This document shows, one piece after another, positions 58,901 to 64,000 of a DNA stretch of 64,000 bases. The notes beneath the pieces were generated by a model. The model made no database searches. It was given only the letters and a program-made list of their open reading frames with translations, and was not told where the DNA came from. The number at the start of each line of letters is the position of its first letter. Positions within the stretch are counted from its first letter, which is position 1. Source of the DNA: Tubulanus polymorphus (lineage: Eukaryota > Nemertea > Palaeonemertea > Tubulaniformes > Tubulanidae); contig NC_134029.1 in assembly GCF_964204645.1 (NCBI RefSeq), positions 467,501 to 531,500 on the forward strand, in the 5' to 3' direction. Position numbers and translations under genes: made by a program.

Positions 58901-61072
58901 TTTGTGATGTTAAAGGAAAATCATCAGTACATGAAAGGCAATGATAGATACGAAGGATATCTGATAGACATGCTACAAGAGATTGCTGATATTATAGGAT
59001 TTCAATACGAGTTGTACGAAGTTCCTGATGGTAAATTTGGCAGCAAAGACGACAATGGAAACTGGAATGGAATCGTACAAGAGTTAATTACTGGAGTGAG
59101 TATGCAACATTTACATACACATAAATTTGGCTTTTGTTGGTAAAAATGGTATCAATTCAAGTTCATCTCTACCGCGGTGGCTGTAACCTTCGATCAATCA
59201 TCTCTTGGAATAATCATTCACCCCAAAGTTACTTACAGCAAAAATAAAGAGCTACAGGTCAAAATATATTCGCTGCGAGTAGGGTTCGAACCTACGCGGG
59301 AAGATCCCATTAGATTTCTAGTCTAACGCCTTAACCACTCGGCCATCGCAGCTTGTTGACCACTTGCCAAAGTTACCCATTTTGAACGTATTGACATGGC
59401 CACAGCTTGCGACATAGCGAATGGATTCGAAATTCGAGAGTGCGAATACTTGAAACAATCTCGTACGGCTCTCTCTTGTAATCCTGGCACAATTCATTGA
59501 ATAATATTTTCATATATTTCAGAACGCGACTATGTCTTTAGCTACGATGTCGATCTCAGTAGAGCGAGAACAGACGATCGACTTTACGAAACCGTTCGAG
59601 GATTTATACATTACGATCCTGTTACGTCGACCACAGAAAGAAAATTATCTTCTGCAGTTTCTAGATCCGTTACATTATCTAGTTTGGATACTGATTCTGG
59701 TGGCTTTGGTCGCAACGAGCGTTCTTATGCTTATCATTGATAAACTTGTGCCGAACAACGAGAACGACCCGGACGGACCCAGATACAATCTGAAGGAGAG
59801 CTTATGGTTCTTTTATGGTTCGTTGGTACAGGCCGGTGCGGAGACGACTCCTAAAACCTATTCCGGAAGGGTTCTAGGAAGTGCGTGGTGGTTCTTCTCG
59901 CTTATACTTATTTCATCGTACACGGCGAATCTTGCCGCATTTCTTACCGTCATCAAAATTTCGAGTCCGATCAAAGAAATTCCTGATCTTGGAAATCAAA
60001 ATAAAATCCGTTACGGCACGGTTAAGAACAGTCGCACGGCTGACTTCTTCAAGAAGTCAAACTCGGAGATTCTGCGAAAAATGTGGATCCAAATGTCGCA
60101 GGTTTATCCGGATAGTATGGTCGAGAATAGTAACGCTGGAATCGAGAAAGTACTCGATGAGAATTATGCATTTCTGTGGGATCTACCTGTGAATATGTAC
60201 ACGGCTACTAAACTATGTGATACTATGGTGGTCGGTGGTCCATTCGATAGGAAGCATTACGGTATAGGGGTACCTCGTGGCGCCGCCTATCGGGATGACC
60301 TTACTATGGCCATCTTGAAGCTGAATGAACGCGGCAAACTCAGCACTTTGAAGAAAAAGTAAGATTTTATCAATTGAGAGTTCGAATGTTTGGTTTTCGT
60401 CGGCATGTGTCATGTCTATCAGGCCAACAATTATGAAGAAAAACTAAGAGAGAGGTGACGTTTCGACTCAATTTAATGAGCCAATTCTTAAAAACATTTT
60501 TAAAACAGTTCTGAAAATAGCTCATCGAATTGACTCGAAGCTTCACTACTCCTCTTTAGGTTTTTCTTCATAATCACCGGTTTCTTCATCAACTCTATTA
60601 TAGACAATTACTAACGTGTCAACATTTACGATGTTTGTCTAAATTCTTGGAATTTTGATGTTATTTTTCACAGATGGTGGAGTACAAGTAAATGCGGCGA
60701 CCCGCGAGCAATAGAGTCAAGTAGTACAACTACAGAACTAGAAATAGGAAACGTTGCCGGTGTTTTTATCGTGTTGGCTTGTGGCGTTACGTTAGCGTTA
60801 CTTATATCATTGTTAGAACGAGCATTCTTACGTCTACGTCGCCAACGTAAACGCGGCAAAGATGGCGGAAAGATTAGTCCAACGAAATCAGTAAGTTTCA
60901 GTCCTGGTACATCAGACACCACTAAGGTTCTCGGTGATTTCTAGAGATGATCACTGATGTTCTTTATTCTAAATTTCAGAGTAAACTAATGAAAAGAACA
61001 ACTTCGTCTGATAGCGAGAATTACGTTACTGATATCTACGGAAATCTAATACCGCATGAAACTACTCTGTAA
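52991..61072 (+). CDS. Ionotropic glutamate receptor subunit, kainate/AMPA-type architecture
   Basis: Thirteen exons: 52991-53093, 54316-54465, 55642-55683, 56202-56456, 56927-57108, 57516-57569, 57650-57910, 57991-58089, 58358-58495, 58892-59095, 59523-60358, 60674-60890, 60980-61072; phases agree, 877 aa. Signal peptide (MALFYCTCFIFVFIFLAA), then an amino-terminal domain starting KIKIGIVTP with CNLLSKG and IVIGPYSEL. S1 has VPDGKFGSKDDNGNWNGIV and the glutamate-contact Arg (R511, VEREQTIDF). The pore region has FYGSLVQAG with Gln (Q599) at the Q/R site, M3 SSYTANLAAFLTV, S2, then WW, a Cys and M4 (GNVAGVFIVLACGVTLALLI) and a short basic tail. Departures: the S1 PLT motif reads TMS (ATMSIS), and the S2 acid at AFLxE is Asp (D716). 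Glutamate gating is therefore not assured. Cation-channel function is family knowledge. AATAAA at 61619 and 61632. Confidence 0.92.
53863..53936 (-). tRNA. tRNA-Ile (AAT)
   Basis: Reverse complement begins GGCCGGTTAGCTCAGTCGG, anticodon loop CTAATAA, T-arm GTGGG-TTCGACC-CCCAC. It differs from the other two copies in the D-loop and T-stem, with pairing kept. Intron 1 of the iGluR gene, antisense. Confidence 0.95.
56690..56763 (+). tRNA. tRNA-Ile (AAT)
   Basis: Identical mature sequence to 41382-41455 and shares its 3' flank (TTTTTAGGAAAATCATTTTC, CAACCGATCGC, CTCGTTAGTCGATGTCCATC). Intron 4 of the iGluR gene, same strand. Confidence 0.95.
59271..59352 (-). tRNA. tRNA-Ser (AGA)
   Basis: Reverse complement begins GCTGCGATGGCCGAGTGG. 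The anticodon stem is TTAGA/TCTAA rather than TTGGA/TCCAA, and the loop is CTAGAAA, giving AGA. The paired stem changes keep the helix. Intron 10 of the iGluR gene, antisense. Confidence 0.93.
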
Positions 61073-63775
61073 AGAATACCATCGACCATAACAACAACAT
61101 TAAGGACCAATACATAGTACATATCTACGGAGAAATTGATATTTGTGATGTGAATGACATTCTGTCTGACCCAGTTTATCGAGTATTTTGTTTCTATGAC
61201 GTTGTATCTGCCTATATTGTGCTATATTGTTAATACCTCTTACGGAAATCTACTACCCAAATCAGATTGATTGATATTCGAAATGCGGACGTTCGATGTA
61301 CATTCTGTGAGATAAATCTGATTGATTGATATTCAAGGTACATTTTGTGAGATTAACCTTTTTGAGATACAAACTGAGATAATAGTGATCGGTTTTAAAA
61401 CTTCAAACCAACGTTTCCTAATCAACCAGGATCTAATTTCACAGTTGTCGGTAAGAATTCGATTCTACAACAGTTACAACATTGGAAATGAGCAATTCTT
61501 TACTTAAACTTTACTAACGTCAAACTCAACCGACATCTGTGGAAACTAAGTCCGCAGTATTTGGTCAGGGGAGGTGACCTATATACATCTTTATTGCGTG
61601 TGTATTTAATTATTTTATAATAAATGTGAATAAATTATGTTCTTGTATCTTTGTGAATGTGTTTTGTAGTAAATTGAATGTTGAAATTTCTAAATAAATT
61701 AACATAAATCAAATCTTTCATGTTACTAGTTTAATTTCAATCTCTGAACAAACTCTACTATGGCCCTTTCCACAGCGGATAACCAAAATAAAGGCTTCTT
61801 TTGCAAACTACATTTGGTCCAAGAAAAGCCTGTTGGTCTCATGATAGTCCTAAAATCAATGGATAACAATTAGTTCCTTCCACGAGTCTGAACTGAAGAA
61901 CTCAAACTTTGGAGTAATATTTATAACATGTAGTAATGTGGAGACGAAGCTTCCGACAGCGTCAGGTGAACTCTTACATGTTATTTCCGGCGATTCCTGA
62001 TGTTGTGTACCCACTGTCAATCCGCGTTCACTGACAATAATCACAATGCAATCACTCCCGGTCATCAAAACTTACCAGTAATTACAACAATTAACAACAC
62101 AAACCTATTACTGGCGATTAGTGGAGTACGTTGTCACAGTCACCAGTGCTTTTAGCTAGATTATGTTAACTCAGCCCGATTCCATCGGGACACTCAGATT
62201 TAGCCAAACTACGACCTAGTAAAACAGTTGCATGACATACAGATAAACAAAGACCTCTATAGATCCAGAAATCCATCAGTTACAATACAATACAATACAA
62301 TCTTTATTAGCATAGGATGATTTAGAAAAAAACTATGAATGATAAGTTTTTAGGTTTTAGCGAATTGCGTTGTCGTAAGTAAGGATCAGTCGATGCTTGT
62401 GCTTGTGCCAGAAAATAATCTTGCAACACTAAACCACGGACTGTCCATGTCTCAACTAAGGAACTGCACCAACAAAGTTTAATGAAGTCCTACAAAGAGG
62501 TCAATTAGTAAAGGTCATTAAGATATCAGGACACTAACGTTGGGAATATTTGTCAATCACAAAGTGTTGTGCACATCTTCATCAACAACACATTAGTGCA
62601 AATCTATAACTGTTTATAAACACTTAAATTATTACGAGAGATTCTACATTCGCAGTGGGACTATCATTGGGTGTCGGGTACTACTAGTAGTCCATTACGC
62701 CTACCTGGGTACGGCTGTTACTACTGAACTGGTTGGATAAATACGTTAATTACTATTTGACAGATGAAAAACCTGTTGACGCAGTAAACAAGTTGACTGT
62801 GGTATAGCAGATGTATTGGTTCTAATGACCCTGAACTTGTCTCTTTTATCCACCATCGATCCAGAAGGATATCTAAACCTTCTGGGATTTGTAGCTGTAA
62901 CTCGACTCTATACGGTTGCTGATGATATGCGACGAACTGATGTTACTCGTATCATCGCGATGACCGATGACGACACGTAACTTCAGGGAATGATTTCCGC
63001 GTTTTGGGATCATCGAGTACCATGTAATCTTATTGCCACAAGGATATCCGTGTTAAAGAAATACTGATCAACGTCACAGGTCGACTTTTTTCTAATTGTG
63101 GGATTTCATATCATCCTCATGAACTATGAATATGTATGACAAATGATCAGGGAAGTAATAGATCACTTATAGTTCACGTATAAAGTTCAACATGAATAAA
63201 ACCCATTTACGACTATTTAATACTAATTTATCACTTAGTCCTATATTAAAAGCCCCCCGAGGGTCGTCATGTTTTCAATTATATCGTCTAATATTTGATG
63301 TTTAACAATAAACGGTCACACAAAATACGGCGCTGTTTTATATGTTTTATAGAGGCGCCGCTAACCCGGTAAATAATGATTAATAGCAGATCATCGACCG
63401 ACTGATACAGTCCGGAATTAGGCCCAGTTCATCGGATAATCATATTAATCCTGGTTTTACTCTAATTGTCGTGGAGTCAGGTAGTCTTGGTAATAGTTAT
63501 TCGACCTCCATTAGTGAATAACTTTTCGAAACTCGATTTACCTAATGTTAGTTCAGGCACTTTTTGCTATTATGTCTACAGTTAGTATTGAATTATTGTT
63601 ACTACTGCTTTTAAGCGAATTCATCCTTTGGGGGTCGAACAAAAATGGTGTCCATTAACAGCAGCCATCTCTAGTGAATCAGTGATATAGAAAAAACAAA
63701 CATCATACTAAATCACAAACTACATACAATGACATGAGGGTGTATTCATTTCTGAGGGCTGAATAATCTTTCAAA
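61073..63775. other. iGluR 3' UTR and intergenic DNA
   Basis: AATAAATGTG (61619) and AATAAATTA (61632, 61693) are candidate polyadenylation signals of the iGluR. TACAATACAATACAATACAA followed by TCTTTATTAG at 62283-62310 looks like the short-repeat end of a retroposon, but no ORF accompanies it. No exon found; the minus frame at 61856-62068 lacks support. Confidence 0.45.
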
Positions 63776-63863
63776 ATGGCGCCGGCTTCTGTGATATGTT
63801 TAATCGTTATGTTATTTCTTTGTTTTACTGGCAGTTTATCGGCTAATGACGCCATCGATGTGG
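63776..63863 (+). CDS. First coding exon of a secreted or membrane protein (gene continues past the window)
   Basis: ATG in good context (AAAATGG), 29 codons ending in a strong donor (GTGG|GTAAGT), phase 1. MAPASVICLIVMLFLCFTGS is a clear signal peptide, cleaved near LSA-ND, with mature start NDAIDVG. The first exon of the iGluR at 52991 also encodes only a signal peptide plus a few residues, ends in an Ile-Gly (KIKIG) and has a phase 1 donor, so a second iGluR in tandem is possible (inference). Only this exon is visible. Confidence 0.6.
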
Positions 63864-64000
63864 GTAAGTTTTTTTCCCAGCAATGTTTTCAGGTTTCTTG
63901 ATGTGGCGATGAAGGGTTTGGAAAAACTATACGGGAACTCTTAAAACTTCATTCAGTTAATCTAACCACCAGTAAAGAGATACGCCTACTATTGCCTACT

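Overview
The window is animal nuclear DNA. It is AT-rich, the genes are intron-rich with GT-AG splice sites and AATAAA signals, tRNA genes sit inside introns, and minisatellites and short dispersed repeats are abundant. The gene content (FaNaC/ASIC-like DEG/ENaC channel, glycine-transporter-like SLC6, kainate-like glutamate receptor, membrane cholinesterase-like protein, orphan class A GPCRs, BRICHOS precursor) suits a marine invertebrate, most likely a lophotrochozoan. That placement is an inference, not a match to a known genome. Exon chains were assembled by hand from open frames, splice sites and phase. The SLC6, esterase, DEG/ENaC and iGluR models each close to a whole number of codons (619, 625, 619 and 877 aa). 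Boundaries should be good to about 1 nt.

Layout. 1-176: possible minus-strand exon of an unknown gene. 590-6120: three tandem intronless GPCR genes in duplicated units of about 1.85 kb. 6389-6558: one isolated minus-strand exon of an ionotropic glutamate receptor (iGluR). 7424-7893: possible minus-strand first exon with a doubled E-box/CCAAT promoter module. 10333-18927: four-exon secreted BRICHOS precursor with a very basic tail. 20248-25779: 15-exon SLC6 transporter. 27250-34566: 10-coding-exon, membrane-anchored, cholinesterase-like protein with an intact catalytic triad. 35592-39307 (minus): 13-exon DEG/ENaC channel with a 29-nt microexon. 39.3-48.9 kb: mostly non-coding, with a tRNA-Ile, a cluster of CTCF-like motifs and one unassigned exon. 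49217-50368: single-coding-exon GPCR. 52991-61072: 13-exon kainate-type iGluR. 63776-63863: first exon (signal peptide) of another secreted or membrane protein.

Nine tRNA genes are scattered through the second half of the window: six tRNA-Ser (TGA, TGA, CGA, CGA, CGA, AGA) and three tRNA-Ile (AAT), several with duplicated flanks.

Functionally the window is rich in neuronal signalling genes: receptors, a neurotransmitter transporter, a possible peptide- or proton-gated channel and a synaptic-type esterase. They are unrelated families and nothing shows co-regulation. The most unusual features are an intronic minisatellite built from a real 3' splice site of the SLC6 gene (about 25 tandem copies of acceptor plus exon start), the BRICHOS protein with a Cys/Arg/Trp cluster and polybasic tail, the iGluR with altered ligand-contact residues, and the GPCR array with degenerate DRY and NPxxY motifs.
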